64,000 nt of DNA from Pyrenophora tritici-repentis (Eukaryota; Ascomycota; Dothideomycetes; Pleosporales; Pleosporaceae), in assembly GCF_003171515.1 (NCBI RefSeq), contig NC_089399.1, forward strand, positions 2,046,001 to 2,110,000, in the 5' to 3' direction. This document shows positions 20,306 to 31,871 of this stretch, piece by piece. The notes beneath the pieces are model-generated. The model worked only from the letters and a program-made list of their open reading frames with translations. It was not told where the DNA came from and made no database searches. A program made the position numbers and the translations under genes. Each line of letters opens with the position of its first letter. Within the stretch, counting starts at the first letter, position 1.

Positions 20306-23300
20306 ATGCCTACAAGCATTACTACCCGGCAATGGTACCCAAAGGTGTACGCGGACGAGTACACCAATACCCAACTCGACATTGCAACCGATGCTATTAT
20401 CCCTGGTCAGATAAGCACTATTGCTATCGACTGGATGATACAGGCCGAAGAGAACGGAGACTTTGACATCATGCTTATTCAAGACTTCCAAGAGACATTT
20501 GCAGGATGGTCTCTCAATCATTTCAATGCAATGGACATGCGAGTCCGTACAGCAGTCAAGAACATACTCCGCGACCGAGGTGTCTACATCGAGAAGAACA
20601 GCCGCAACACCATCGCACAACAGCTAGTCAATCTCCTTAGCCTTACACGCTCTCCCGACTGGCCCATTGACGAGCTCAACGTTATGCGACTCAACCCAGA
20701 CTTCAAATGCCGACAGATAGCAGAAGAGGCACAACACGCTAGAACAACTCAACAAAGCAGCAACCCGCCAACTCAAAGCGCCAGTATAAACTATGCGCCA
20801 TCTCCTGCTCAGGCAAACGTAACAGCCCTCACCAACCTCGCAAAGGTATACAGTGAGGAGGAGAAGTTCAGTGGCGACAAGTATGACGTCCTCGACAACA
20901 AGATAGTCATCTTTAAAGACCATTGCGAAAAGGTTGGCATTACGACACCAGCACAGTACAAACTTGCAGTCTCTACTATGCTTAGAGGCAAGGCCTCAGC
21001 ATACTACTACAACTACATTGCTCCACTCAACCTAGACTACGACAGCATTATCAAGAAACTAGGGGAGTACTTTCACACGAGCGAGAACTACCAAATGTTC
21101 TTAAGTGAGTGGCGCACCATTATGCTGAAAGACGTCATCGCCAACAACCCCGACAAGACACTCACCCAGTGTCTCGACATAGTCATCGACAAGCTCCAGC
21201 TGCTGCACCAGGCAATGACTCAACAGAATGGACCAAGCGAGCTCGCTCTTACAAGCCAACTTATTGCTGCCTGTCAAGGCGTCGAAGCATGTAGCGCAGT
21301 CCTTATCCGCCCAGCTTCAACCTTTGAAGCCGTTGCCTCAGAACTCCGCAACGCTGTCGGCAACTGGACGCGCTGCCATCCGCGCTCACAGTTCAACTGC
21401 GAGGAGTCCGATCCGAGCGAAGACGCGTTCTACACAAACCGCCGATACAACCGCAACGATAGCGGACAACGCGACAAACCGCGCAACTATAGCGCACAAG
21501 GCCAAGGCGAAGGATCCCGCAACTACAACCGCGGAGGATCCCGCTTCCAACGCAGCTTACCCCGATCGCAGTACAACGATGATACACAGCGCCGCAATAA
21601 CAGGAAGTGCTACGTCTGTAGCAAGCCAGGCTGCTGGTCAACTCGTCACTCTAGAGAAGAGCGAAAGGAAGCGCAACAACGTTTCCGGACGTACGTGCAG
21701 ACCCGCAACGTCGATATAGACTACGAAGCTTTCCTTGCCCAGTTTGAGGGCATTGACCTTAATGACGACGACGATAACGGCGGCACGGACGAAGAACTCG
21801 ACGCGTTCTTCAACAACGACCAGTTTGATACAAAGCACCAGTTTCTCACTGCTACCTGCGGTGCAGTTGATGGAGGAACAATGGTACGCAACCTCAACAA
21901 CGCCGCCGCTCTACACGCGATCACGAAGATCGACCCATACGCCGGCAACGACATTGCCAAAGAGGCAAGCCACCTCTTCACACTCGATCACCGGTACGGG
22001 CGCGAGCAGTTCCAAGGCATCATGCCAGACACCGGCGCGGCCGGAGTGTCTACAGCAGGCAAGCAACAGGTTACAGCGTTACACCGCATCCAACCGTTAT
22101 GGATTGACAAGTCAACTGCTGGCCGACACCGGATCCGATTTGGGGATAACCCGGAGTGTGTTTCTATCGGCGACGTCAACGTCCAGACACCCGTTGGAGT
22201 GATTAGGTTCGCTGTAATGCCTACTAACACACCGTTCTTACTCTGTCTTGATGACATGGACCGCCATGGCATCTACTTCAACAACGTCGACAATACGCTA
22301 GTTCATCAGTCCAAGGAGTACCCAATTGTCCGCAAGTGGGGGCATCCATGGCTTCTTCTCAACAAGCAGGAGACTGCCACCCACTATCTCACCGAAGGAG
22401 AACTCCAGCAACTCCACCGACGTTTTGGGCATCCAGCCGCCGCACGCCTCTACAAAGTCCTAGTAAAGGCAGGCCACGACGACATTGACAAGACGCTAAT
22501 TGATGAGATTAACAAGTTCTGTCATCAGTGCCAGATAACTGCTAAAGCACCAGGCCGATTCCGCTTTACTCTACGCGATGACAACCTCGACTTCAACTCC
22601 CGCGTCATCGTCGACATTATGTACATTGACAGTAAACCAGTCCTCCACGCCGTTGACGAAGCAACTGCTTTTCAAGCCGCCCGCTTTCTTATAGACATAA
22701 AAGCAAGCACAACATGGGACACGCTGCGCGCTATGTGGATTGACATGTACGTTGGACCGCCCGACACTATCGCGACCGACGCTGGCACAAACTTTGCGAG
22801 CAAAGAGTTTGTTGATAATGCCAACGCGATGATGATAGAAGTCCACGAAGTACCAGTTGAGGCCCATCACTCGATTGGCAAAATTGAACGCTACCATGCT
22901 GCCATCCGACGAGCGTTCGAAGTCATCTCCGCCGACATCGGTGCATCTACGACGACGAAGGATGACATCCTCCAGATGGCTGTCAAGGCTGTCAACGACA
23001 CCGCCGGACCTGAAGGACTTGTACCAACGCTGCTGGTATTCGGCACCTATCCACGTCTCTCCAAGACATCACCGCCATCTCCCTCAATCACCGCGCGCGC
23101 AACGGCAATACGCAAAGCGATGGCAGAAGTCCGGAAGATTAAGGCAAAGCGACAAGTCAATGAAGCTTTAGGTACCCGTAACGGGCCAAACAACATCGTC
23201 ACGCAAGTACTAGAACTACCGCTGCAGAGCAACGTCAAGGTGTGGCGTGAAGGCCTCGGATGGACTGGCCCGCACACTCTCCTCGCCCTGAACGACGATC

Positions 23301-23575
23301 AGACTGCTGCTATCGTCGACGCTCATGGGAAACAAGCAAGTTTCCGCATCACCTCTGTCCAGCCGTATCATCAAGACAACACTACAAATCTCCCGCGACC
23401 TGACGAGGAACAGCACGGCGATGAGGAACAGCACAGCGAGCATCAGCGCGACAATGACGACTTTATTCCCCAGAAGAGCCACCGCAACGCCGAGGACGCG
23501 GCCGTCCCAAAGGCTCCAAGAACAAGCCGAAGACACACGCTGCTAACCTCGCACAGCGCGAGAAAGACGACATAG
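20306..23575 (+). CDS. Copia C Gag-protease-integrase
   Basis: 1,089 residues from ATG 20306 (MPTSITTRQWYPKVYAD). Gag has a CYVCSKPGCWSTRHSREER knuckle. The protease is IMPDTGAAGVST. The integrase finger is LHRRFGHP with CHQCQ, and the catalytic blocks are IVDIMYIDSK, ATDAGTNFAS and HHSIGKIERYH. The frame ends prematurely in a shifted reading (KAPRTSRRHTLL). In another frame the same bases give RGRGRPKGSKNKPKTHAANL, matching the AT-hook region of A and B. One base has therefore been gained or lost near 23485. The RT follows at 23575. Confidence 0.9.
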   Translation: MPTSITTRQWYPKVYADEYTNTQLDIATDAIIPGQISTIAIDWMIQAEENGDFDIMLIQDFQETFAGWSLNHFNAMDMRVRTAVKNILRDRGVYIEKNSRNTIAQQLVNLLSLTRSPDWPIDELNVMRLNPDFKCRQIAEEAQHARTTQQSSNPPTQSASINYAPSPAQANVTALTNLAKVYSEEEKFSGDKYDVLDNKIVIFKDHCEKVGITTPAQYKLAVSTMLRGKASAYYYNYIAPLNLDYDSIIKKLGEYFHTSENYQMFLSEWRTIMLKDVIANNPDKTLTQCLDIVIDKLQLLHQAMTQQNGPSELALTSQLIAACQGVEACSAVLIRPASTFEAVASELRNAVGNWTRCHPRSQFNCEESDPSEDAFYTNRRYNRNDSGQRDKPRNYSAQGQGEGSRNYNRGGSRFQRSLPRSQYNDDTQRRNNRKCYVCSKPGCWSTRHSREERKEAQQRFRTYVQTRNVDIDYEAFLAQFEGIDLNDDDDNGGTDEELDAFFNNDQFDTKHQFLTATCGAVDGGTMVRNLNNAAALHAITKIDPYAGNDIAKEASHLFTLDHRYGREQFQGIMPDTGAAGVSTAGKQQVTALHRIQPLWIDKSTAGRHRIRFGDNPECVSIGDVNVQTPVGVIRFAVMPTNTPFLLCLDDMDRHGIYFNNVDNTLVHQSKEYPIVRKWGHPWLLLNKQETATHYLTEGELQQLHRRFGHPAAARLYKVLVKAGHDDIDKTLIDEINKFCHQCQITAKAPGRFRFTLRDDNLDFNSRVIVDIMYIDSKPVLHAVDEATAFQAARFLIDIKASTTWDTLRAMWIDMYVGPPDTIATDAGTNFASKEFVDNANAMMIEVHEVPVEAHHSIGKIERYHAAIRRAFEVISADIGASTTTKDDILQMAVKAVNDTAGPEGLVPTLLVFGTYPRLSKTSPPSPSITARATAIRKAMAEVRKIKAKRQVNEALGTRNGPNNIVTQVLELPLQSNVKVWREGLGWTGPHTLLALNDDQTAAIVDAHGKQASFRITSVQPYHQDNTTNLPRPDEEQHGDEEQHSEHQRDNDDFIPQKSHRNAEDAAVPKAPRTSRRHTLLTSHSARKTT

Positions 23576-24186
23576 TGCTAGCCAGGACACTGCGCACTAC
23601 CGGTAAGATCACGACACCTGGAGAACCTTTTGAGCTGTCAACCAAGACAGAGATTGACGCTCTCATTACCCGCGGCGTCTTCCGCTTTGAGCCATTCAAT
23701 CTAGCCAAGCATGGCGGGATCCGGATCTTCAAGTCCCGCATTGTCAATGAAGTGAAAGGCAAGACCACCGATAAGCCGTACGAGAAATCTAGACTAGTTG
23801 TACAAGGCTACGCCGATGATGGCAAGAAGATTGTACTCACCCAGAGCCCCACGATACAACGCGCAAGCCAGAGGATCATTATTGCTCTTGCACCGGTATT
23901 GATCCAAATGGGCATGAAGTTATGGCTCCGAGACATCACGCAGGCGTACACGCAGTCCGACGACCGCCTCCAGCGCACTATCATTGCAGACCTGCCTGTA
24001 CAACTCCGCAAAGTGTACCCACAAGGAACCATCATGGTCGTGGTGAAACCACTGTATGGCATCGCCGAAGCAGGTGCCTACTGGTGGTCAACATACTTCA
24101 AACACCACACGACGACACTCAACATGGAGACGTCTACGTACGACCCATGCCTCCTCATCTCCAAGGCCACCGACGCTGGAACAACC
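23575..24186 (+). pseudogene. Copia C reverse transcriptase, N-terminal part
   Basis: RT frame after the shift: FKSRIVNEVKGKTTDKPYEK, LTQSPTIQRASQRI, LRDITQAYTQSDDRLQR (motif A) and KPLYGIAEAGAYW. It is cut at AGTT by insertion of hAT1 (element start 24187). The 8-bp duplication GAACAACC lies at 24179-24186. Removing hAT1 joins it to GFGIVGMQTDDT at 26926, in frame. Confidence 0.88.
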
Positions 24187-26917
24187 CAGTGATCGGAATG
24201 GTCTGGTCTGGTCTGGTCTGAGGGTACAGACCAGACCAGACCAGGTGCTTACATAAGGACCGGTCCGACCAGACCGGTCCGACCAACAAGACCGCCAAGA
24301 ATGAGGCTGAAGCAAAGAAGGAAGCCGAGGAAATGTGTTTTACTACTGACTGTCAATCTAGTCGTCTTCGTTCTCACTATCCTCGATATCGCTGTTCCCC
24401 TCAGCTTGGGGCTTTCCATACCAGGCCCGGAGACACTCGCACGCTTCTATAATATCTGCCTTCAGCCTACCACGGCGATCGACGATAGTAAGCTTCGCGC
24501 TACTAAAAAGACGTTCGCATTCATCCGACATAGGCGAGATCGCAAACATGTCTAGAGCGAAGCGAGCGAGATCTCGTTGGGAGTCGTAGCGAGATAGCCA
24601 GTACGCAATAGCCTCATTGCAACCTGCCTCTTCGTTATGAAGCCGGTCAGTAGAGATGTATTGTTCATACAAATCAGTTGTAGAAACTGGAGCGTCTATT
24701 CGAATGCGCTTATGTTCCCGCTGGCGATCAAATGCTGGGTCAGGATCTCTCTCCTTCCTGGCTGGTGGTGGCAGCATCTCGACAGGGTACCTTCCCTTAT
24801 ACTCTGTCTCCCAGAGATGCTTCACCGCTAATTGTGCGTTTTCAAACCACCTCTTCTTCTCTTCGTCGCCATGAAGAACCCACTCTTGCCTGAACCATCC
24901 CCACTTGCGATATGGATCAAGGATTTGAGCCGCATAATATGCCGGTGGAAGGTCAGTATCTTCAGGGAATCGATTTTGCCAATTCAGCTGCTGATTGTTA
25001 TAGTACTCAACGCACTTTAACCAAGCAGCATCAGCGCAGCCTTGAAGGTACTTCCATGTAAAGTTGTTATCGTCCTCAGTGTGGATGTCGTGGTAGTGAT
25101 CCTTCGTCTCGCTTATCTCCCGGAGAAGGCAGTCCAAAGTTGAAAACCAGTCCGCAAGTGACGTCTTCTTACCTTCAGAAAGCAAAGTTGCAGCATAGAA
25201 GTCTTTGAGAGCGAGTTCAATCTTTTCAAGCTCAAACCAGTGCTGTCCATCAAGCTTAAAGTTCGCGATCCCTACGGAGCCCTTTCCAGGTACATGACGA
25301 GCCGAGAAGAGCTCTAAACGTTCTCGAACATTTAATGCACGTGTAATCGAATAAAACCATGAGTTCCAGCGGGTCGAGTTGTTCTGGATAAGCTCAAGCC
25401 CGTCGAATTGCGAAAGATCTCCGCCGATAATAATTGTAGCAAACTCCTCACGCCGTTGTGGAGTAAGCCTGATGTATCGCACCAGGTTGTGAAGACGACC
25501 CAAACATCCGAACTTCTTCCAGAGCTCTTCCACCTTCGTATAGTCGCCACGTTGATGATGCTTCTCCAGCTTCGCAAGATACTTCTCACAGTTTCGCCCC
25601 ATAAGGAACGCCTGGCAACAGAGGTTGATGACATGGCCCAAGCAACGCAGCCGGCGATGACGACGTTGTTTTGACTTCATCCATGGGCAGAGATCCTTGA
25701 GTATAAACTCAACAGCGGTATCATTTGCCGAGGCATTATCCAGCATAAAGTATCCAATCTGATCTCCGCTAATGTCGTATTCTTCCAGCAATTCAAGGAC
25801 CACCGATCCAAGATTCTCTCCAGTATGTTCGCCGTATATACGTCGCATACCTAAAGCGGTAACACGTCGCATGCCGGTAGTATCAATCCACATAGCGACG
25901 ACGCCTAGGATAGCGTAAGGGTTTGGTGAAGTCCAGAGATCAAAGGAGATAGAGATCCTACTCCGTGAATGGTGTAGGTCCTCCCTAAGCTGTTGCTTCT
26001 TCGATATGAATGCATTCATTACCCAGCTTCGGATAGTCTTCGCAGCCTTCGGGAGGTGGTTGAGTAGTGCCGGATTTAAAAAGAGGAGTAGTTCACGAAA
26101 GTACTGGTTCTCTAATTGAAAGAAGGCGATATGGCAGTACACAATCCAACGAATTAGAAGCTCTTTAAACTTCTCTACTGACTCCTTCCAGAAAAAGATG
26201 CTGGAAGCAGCCCCATCCTTTTGCTGGTCGATTATAGACTTCCGTACAGAACCCTTTCGCTTGATGCCACTCTGGGGATCAATCTGGTGCTTCTGTTCCA
26301 GGTGATTCCGGATCCTAGAAGTGCCATTGATGACAAACAACTCTTGCTTGCTCTTCCCAACCCTGCACTCATGGCAGTAATACACCTCTTTCTTATCGCT
26401 ATCTCGAATGTATTGGAGTCCGTACTTCCAGATGTGTGATGTACCTTGACGGAAATCCTTCCTTGCAATTATTGCACGTTTCACGTACGTGATACCGCCC
26501 TGCACGAACTCATCTGGAGATTCGTGATATTGAATAGGAGTGGGTGATAGTATAGGGGTGGGTGATGACGTGGGGATAGGAGATGGAGTAAGAGACGTTA
26601 AATCTAGTCTTATAATATTCGATGGGGACGGTGAGGTTGGTGTTGAAGGCTCCATAACAATAGTATATAAGTAGGTTGTTAAGGACTTGATTGTTCTATG
26701 TAAGTAGAAGACTTACCTTGATCTTAATGACTCATATTGTGCTAAATTTTCTGGCTAGATTAGTCTAAGATCTAGTCACGTGGACCTATTTATAGCCGGA
26801 CCGGTCCGATCATCTAGACCGGTCCGACCACGGTCTCAAAAAATCGCCAGACCAGACCAAGTCTTGGCGGTCTAGACCAGACCAAGACCAAGTCAGACCA
26901 GACCATTCCGATCACTG
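24187..26917 (-). mobile_element. hAT1 DNA transposon
   Basis: 2,731 bp with perfect inverted ends CAGTGATCGGAATGGTCTGG and an 8-bp duplication GAACAACC (24179-24186 and 26918-26925). The subterminal regions are packed with GGTCTG/CAGACC units and GGACCGGTCCGAC palindromes, probable transposase binding sites. It has one intact transposase gene. It splits the Copia C RT. Confidence 0.95.
24358..26655 (-). CDS. hAT1 transposase
   Basis: 765 residues from ATG 26655. It has a Ser/Pro-rich N-terminus, then a BED-type zinc finger (YYCHECRVGK ... RNHLEQKH, residues about 90-115), then the hAT RNase H-fold region. That region includes ISFDLWTSPNPYAILGVV (first acidic catalytic block), IGYFMLDNASANDT, and RCLGHVINLCCQAFL (CxxH of hATs). 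The C-terminal dimerisation domain ends with ARFALDMFAISPMSDECERL and FSSAKLTIVDRRGRL. It is complete and uninterrupted. It probably acts in the nucleus as a dimer or higher oligomer. The GGTCTG arrays at the ends are its likely targets. Confidence 0.94.
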   Translation of the reverse strand: MEPSTPTSPSPSNIIRLDLTSLTPSPIPTSSPTPILSPTPIQYHESPDEFVQGGITYVKRAIIARKDFRQGTSHIWKYGLQYIRDSDKKEVYYCHECRVGKSKQELFVINGTSRIRNHLEQKHQIDPQSGIKRKGSVRKSIIDQQKDGAASSIFFWKESVEKFKELLIRWIVYCHIAFFQLENQYFRELLLFLNPALLNHLPKAAKTIRSWVMNAFISKKQQLREDLHHSRSRISISFDLWTSPNPYAILGVVAMWIDTTGMRRVTALGMRRIYGEHTGENLGSVVLELLEEYDISGDQIGYFMLDNASANDTAVEFILKDLCPWMKSKQRRHRRLRCLGHVINLCCQAFLMGRNCEKYLAKLEKHHQRGDYTKVEELWKKFGCLGRLHNLVRYIRLTPQRREEFATIIIGGDLSQFDGLELIQNNSTRWNSWFYSITRALNVRERLELFSARHVPGKGSVGIANFKLDGQHWFELEKIELALKDFYAATLLSEGKKTSLADWFSTLDCLLREISETKDHYHDIHTEDDNNFTWKYLQGCADAAWLKCVEYYNNQQLNWQNRFPEDTDLPPAYYAAQILDPYRKWGWFRQEWVLHGDEEKKRWFENAQLAVKHLWETEYKGRYPVEMLPPPARKERDPDPAFDRQREHKRIRIDAPVSTTDLYEQYISTDRLHNEEAGCNEAIAYWLSRYDSQRDLARFALDMFAISPMSDECERLFSSAKLTIVDRRGRLKADIIEACECLRAWYGKPQAEGNSDIEDSENEDD

Positions 26918-26925
26918 GAACAACC

Positions 26926-27283
26926 ACAGGTTTCGGCATTGTTGGCATGCAAACCGACGACACTCTTGGTCTCTCAGACAACGCATTCGCTGATAGAGAG
27001 GACAAGGAGCTCCGTTTCAAAGCTAAGGACAAAAAGTACCTCACAGACACTGACCCTATCGAGTTTAATGGCTGTATGGTACATCTTGGCAGTGGCAACG
27101 TCATTACTTTACGGCAGAAGAAGCAAGGTGAGAAACTTGAGAACGCTGTTGATGCAAAGTCCTACATACAACAACGAGCACGAGGAGCATATATCGCGAC
27201 TATCTGTCAACCAGAGGCAAGCTTTGATCTCGCCGCTGCAGCGCAAGCGACTGAACCGACAAAAGAAGAAATATCCAGATTAT
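26926..27283 (+). pseudogene. Copia C reverse transcriptase/RNase H junction, truncated
   Basis: Continues Copia C after hAT1: GFGIVGMQTDDTLGLSDNAF, DPIEFNGCMVHL, YIQQRARGAYIATICQPEAS. It stops at EEISRL where the 240-bp LTR is inserted, and no Copia sequence follows. RNase H and the 3' LTR are missing. Confidence 0.88.
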
Positions 27284-27523
27284 TGAGAAGCTGGCACTAT
27301 TAGTAGTAGTATGACTACCTAATAGAGCGCTCTCTAAGGCACAACGGTAGTGGTGGTACGACTCGTATTGTATTGACTAAGGAGCTATTCACACGTTCGT
27401 AGATCCGTGTTGCGTGCAGCTGCGTCCAAGCTCCCCGCTAGGACCCACCTGCACGTGTCACCAATCATGTGACTACTCCTCCGCTTGATACCACCAAGTC
27501 ACTTACGGACTGTATTCTCAACA
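27284..27523 (-). repeat. 240-bp solo-LTR-like element (copy c)
   Basis: Reads identical to copy a at 18525-18764. Left flank ATTAT and right flank AATAATAATAAT. It ends the Copia C sequence. From 27524 to 27968 there is only the upstream region of the next host gene. Confidence 0.85.
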
Positions 27524-27968
27524 AATAATAATAATACAGCGTTAAAGTCCTTACACATACCATGCAGCTGCGTTGTCAGTATAACTAGACAAGTTATTAA
27601 CATCTCAGCGTTACTGCATACCCTTTTGGTTACTCTTATCAATTAACGTACAAATTAATGTTGGACTGCAAGTTTCACATCCTCCACGCTCAACAAGACA
27701 GCTGCATCGTCATGCGGGCCCATGATCTGCCCGCATGCGCCATACGACGCTATACCTATCTCATCCTAGCGTATGCAATCCCTGCTTCCGCGGCCTCGAA
27801 CGTCATCGGCCATCACCAAAATTTGGGCAGTGGCAGGAGGGCACGACGGGCAACCCCACCAACCCACCAACACTCATTGTGAGCACGGATACCGGATATC
27901 CAAGTTACAAGCACCTTGTCAAGAAGTCTATCAGTTGCGCATACTACAAATCATATCAAATAGGAGAG

Positions 27969-29091
27969 ATGGCGCACCACGAGCAGTACATGCTGCGAGT
28001 AACGGCGGGGGCAACTTACGACGTCTCAACGCATGAGAATGTGCTGGTGAATACGGAGAAGCCTGTGCAGATACAGTCAGACCTGATTGATGCGACAGTA
28101 CACATGCGGATCAAGGACTACAGAGGTTTGTCTTCTTTGCCTCTTGTACCCACTCCAAACATTCAACTGACAGCCTTCAGGACACCCAGAAGGCTCGCCG
28201 TCAACATCGCCCTACTTCTCCACGCCCGAACACCCGTATGACCGCTATTCGATATCCTTTTCCTTCACACCCAAGACCGATATCGCAGGCGATAAACTGG
28301 TCTTTGGCAACGACTTTGACCACCCGATTCGCGACCGTCTGCCGCCTCTGTTCGACAAGGCGTTTGGTGTTGTCAAGTGGTGGATCGACCCTGGACTAGA
28401 TGGCGATGTGTATGCAGATGAACCGTACCTGTACGGTGCGCTACTGAGCAGCATCAACGTGCTGAGGATCGGCGCAAAAGGCGATGCGGACAAGTCGACG
28501 GCAGGTGAGCTAGAAGGAAAAGCGCAAACCGAGGGCGACGTGGAAGTCGACGGATCCGAAGGCGAGGCTATAGTCTACTCGGAAGGCGCGGATGGAGATG
28601 GAGTTGACGTTCGCAAAGAAAAGGGAGTCCCTGACAAGGCTGCTGCGCGACAAAAGCACTTCCTCAACGAGCAACGACGGAAAGACTTTACATTCGAGGC
28701 GGGACGGGAGTACAAGTGCGACTTCTTTAACCCGTACCTCGACTTCAACGAGTTTGCGCTCAAGATAGGTTACGGACTGCCCAACATCTCCATCATTGGC
28801 CACTGGGACGGACAACCACTGCGGTATGTATCCCCTTCCCCCTTTTGCTGTGATTGCACTCACCACACTTCGTTGGATTGGAGCTGGGGCTGACTGGAAC
28901 ACTCACTAATCAGAACGCACACACTTAGATATGTGCTGAAGAACCGTGAAACGAACAAGGAGCTGTTTGTGGTTGTGATTGAGTTGCTGCCGACGGAACA
29001 AGCGAAGAAGGAGGGTGCCGAGGACCCGAAGGAGAAGTTTGAAGAGGTGCATGGGAAGGAGGGGGAGAAGGAAGATGATGAACTGGACTAG
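27969..29091 (+). CDS. DUF1769 family protein (UPF0590-like)
   Basis: 320 residues in three exons: 27969-28125, 28181-28823 and 28929-29091. The introns are 55 and 105 bp with GT-AG ends. The start MAHHEQYMLRVTAGATYD was chosen because the family begins with an RVTAG block; upstream frame is open but unlike the family. Conserved stretches: DLIDATVHMRIKDYRG, HPYDRYSISFSFTPK, LVFGNDFDHPIRDRLPP, WWIDPGLDGDVYADEPYLYG, CDFFNPYLDFNEFALK. It ends acidic (KEGEKEDDELD). Fungal proteins of this family are cytosolic or nuclear by inference, and their biochemical role is unknown to me. It is a host gene with no RIP signs, flanked on the left by transposons. Confidence 0.88.
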
Positions 29092-29393
29092 GAGATTGTT
29101 CACGCTTGATGATGGGACATGGCATAGCACGGCGTTTGCAAGGTATAGGTGATACACAATAGGACTAGGACAGAATGGGTGGATTGGTGATTAGACAGTC
29201 TTGATAGCTTGTATGGCTAATGTACTTTTAGACTAGACCTTGTGTGACTGCAGTGACCTGATCGCCATCTCCGCGTGGGGTGGTTCCAGAAGGGGTTAGC
29301 GCGAGAAGCTCAGACGGGGATCCGATGTTCGGCGCGGAAGCTGAGGAAAGTTAAAATCACTTTTTGAGTCTGACATTTCTCACACAGCTCAAA

Positions 29394-30575
<1,182 letters not shown>

Positions 30576-31300
30576 TGTGTGGGTAGTAAATTGTGATGGG
30601 GTGTGAGAGACGGTGCCACGTGATGCATTGAGTTGCATACGTCTTTCTTCCTGTTCGCCCTACAACTAATTCCTGAAATGCTATATCGCTCTCTCTCTCT
30701 CTCCCTTCTTCCCCTTTCTTCTTTCCATGTTCGTCACCCCCTTTCCTTTTTCCCGCCTCCGTGATGCGATGAGGCATTTTCCCCCCCCGTGAGCGATATA
30801 TTCTCTTTTGGGTAATTGCTTAGGTAACAGATCGCCAATTTCATCACCACGCGCGAAGCAAAAGCATAGAGATGTTTACGTGTTTGGTACCAGAGGATAA
30901 GTTGCGGTTGCGGTGTGTGTAACGATTATCGCGTTTTGTATTGCTCGTGGTGGCGTGTGGATTGGGGGTAATTAGCGCAAATGAATGGATGTGTGGGATG
31001 GACTGTGCTGGGCTGGGGAGACGGGGTAAGATGTGAGGATTGGTTTGGAGTCGTTTGTATAAAAGCTGTTGTTGTCGTCGTCGTCGTGGCTGGGATCTGG
31101 AGTCTGAGGTCAACAACAAAACACAACGAATCGAAACGAGACGTTTTGTCTATTTTCAACTTTTTCCTTGTGGATATCGTTAACACGCGCGCGCTTGGGT
31201 TCAGATTGGAGAGATACATCTCCCTCTACCTTCTGTTCTGTTCGTTTGGAACCGCTGTTGTGGTATTGTTGTTAAGGATAGTCGACTACACTGTACGCCA
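30576..31300. other. intergenic region without a supported gene
   Basis: CT-rich tracts (TCTCTCTCTCTC near 30692, C9 near 30781) and a GTC trinucleotide run near 31075. An open frame at 30981 is low complexity (Val run, then Ser/Pro/Thr) and I do not support it. Confidence 0.4.
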
Positions 31301-31419
31301 CAGCCTTGGACAATCGCGCCCCAGCAAAAGACGCCCAAGCCCATCGCGCCCCAGCCCCAGCCCTTCCAACCATGATACAACAACCACAACCACAACCACC
31401 CCCCCTCCACCCAAACCCA

Positions 31420-31615
31420 CGCTTACGCCTACGCCTACACCACAGCCCACACAATCATACCAGCCCTCCTAAACGCCCTCTGCTTCTTCCTCCTCTACCG
31501 CATTTTCACCGCGCAGGTCATACATCTTGAGCGGGAAGTTTTGGAGGTTAGGGTGGAGATGGCGGGGTTGAGGAGAGAGATGGATGGGATGAGGGGGAAG
31601 GAGGAAGGATTGTAA
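31420..31615 (+). CDS. possible small membrane/coiled-coil protein, 3' exon only
   Basis: A frame ending TAA at 31613-31615 reads TIIPALLNALCFFLLYRIFT (one hydrophobic segment), followed by VIHLEREVLEVRVEMAGLRR, an amphipathic helix with heptad spacing. An in-frame TGA lies about 50 bases upstream, so an unseen 5' exon would be needed. The upstream sequence is CCA/ACC-rich low complexity. No family recognised. Could be chance. Confidence 0.25.
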
Positions 31616-31789
31616 CCACGTGACCAGAGTCACATGACATCCTATTGTAGCAGGCACTGCCCGATGGGCAAGTGCACCTACCTCTGAGCCGAGAGCTCTT
31701 GTACACATACATCACAACACGACAACAGATAGCAATACAATCGTTGATCCACAGCCTCCACCCGACACTGCTCACGCAGTTACAAGGAT

Positions 31790-31858
31790 AGGGAAGGGGG
31801 GAGGGAGTAGGAGAAGGGAGGAGGGAGGGGATAGGGATAGAGAGGGGGAGAGAGGTGG
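31790..31858. repeat. purine-rich low-complexity tract
   Basis: G/A-only runs such as GGGAAGGGGGGAGGGAG and GGGATAGGGATAGAGAGGGG. Several G3+ runs could form a G-quadruplex on the plus strand. Confidence 0.7.
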
Positions 31859-31871
31859 TTTTCACACTTCC

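Noticed and set aside
24301..24555. Frame with hydrophobic segment VLLLTVNLVVFVLTILDIAV on the plus strand
   Set aside because: Antisense of the hAT1 transposase C-terminus; no independent support.
30981..31472. 163-aa open frame with Val run and Ser/Pro/Thr-rich end
   Set aside because: Low complexity, no conserved blocks, no splice or start support.
31613..31660. CACGTGACC...GTCACATGAC as a possible regulatory palindrome
   Set aside because: Imperfect and single. No adjacent supported gene on which it could act.
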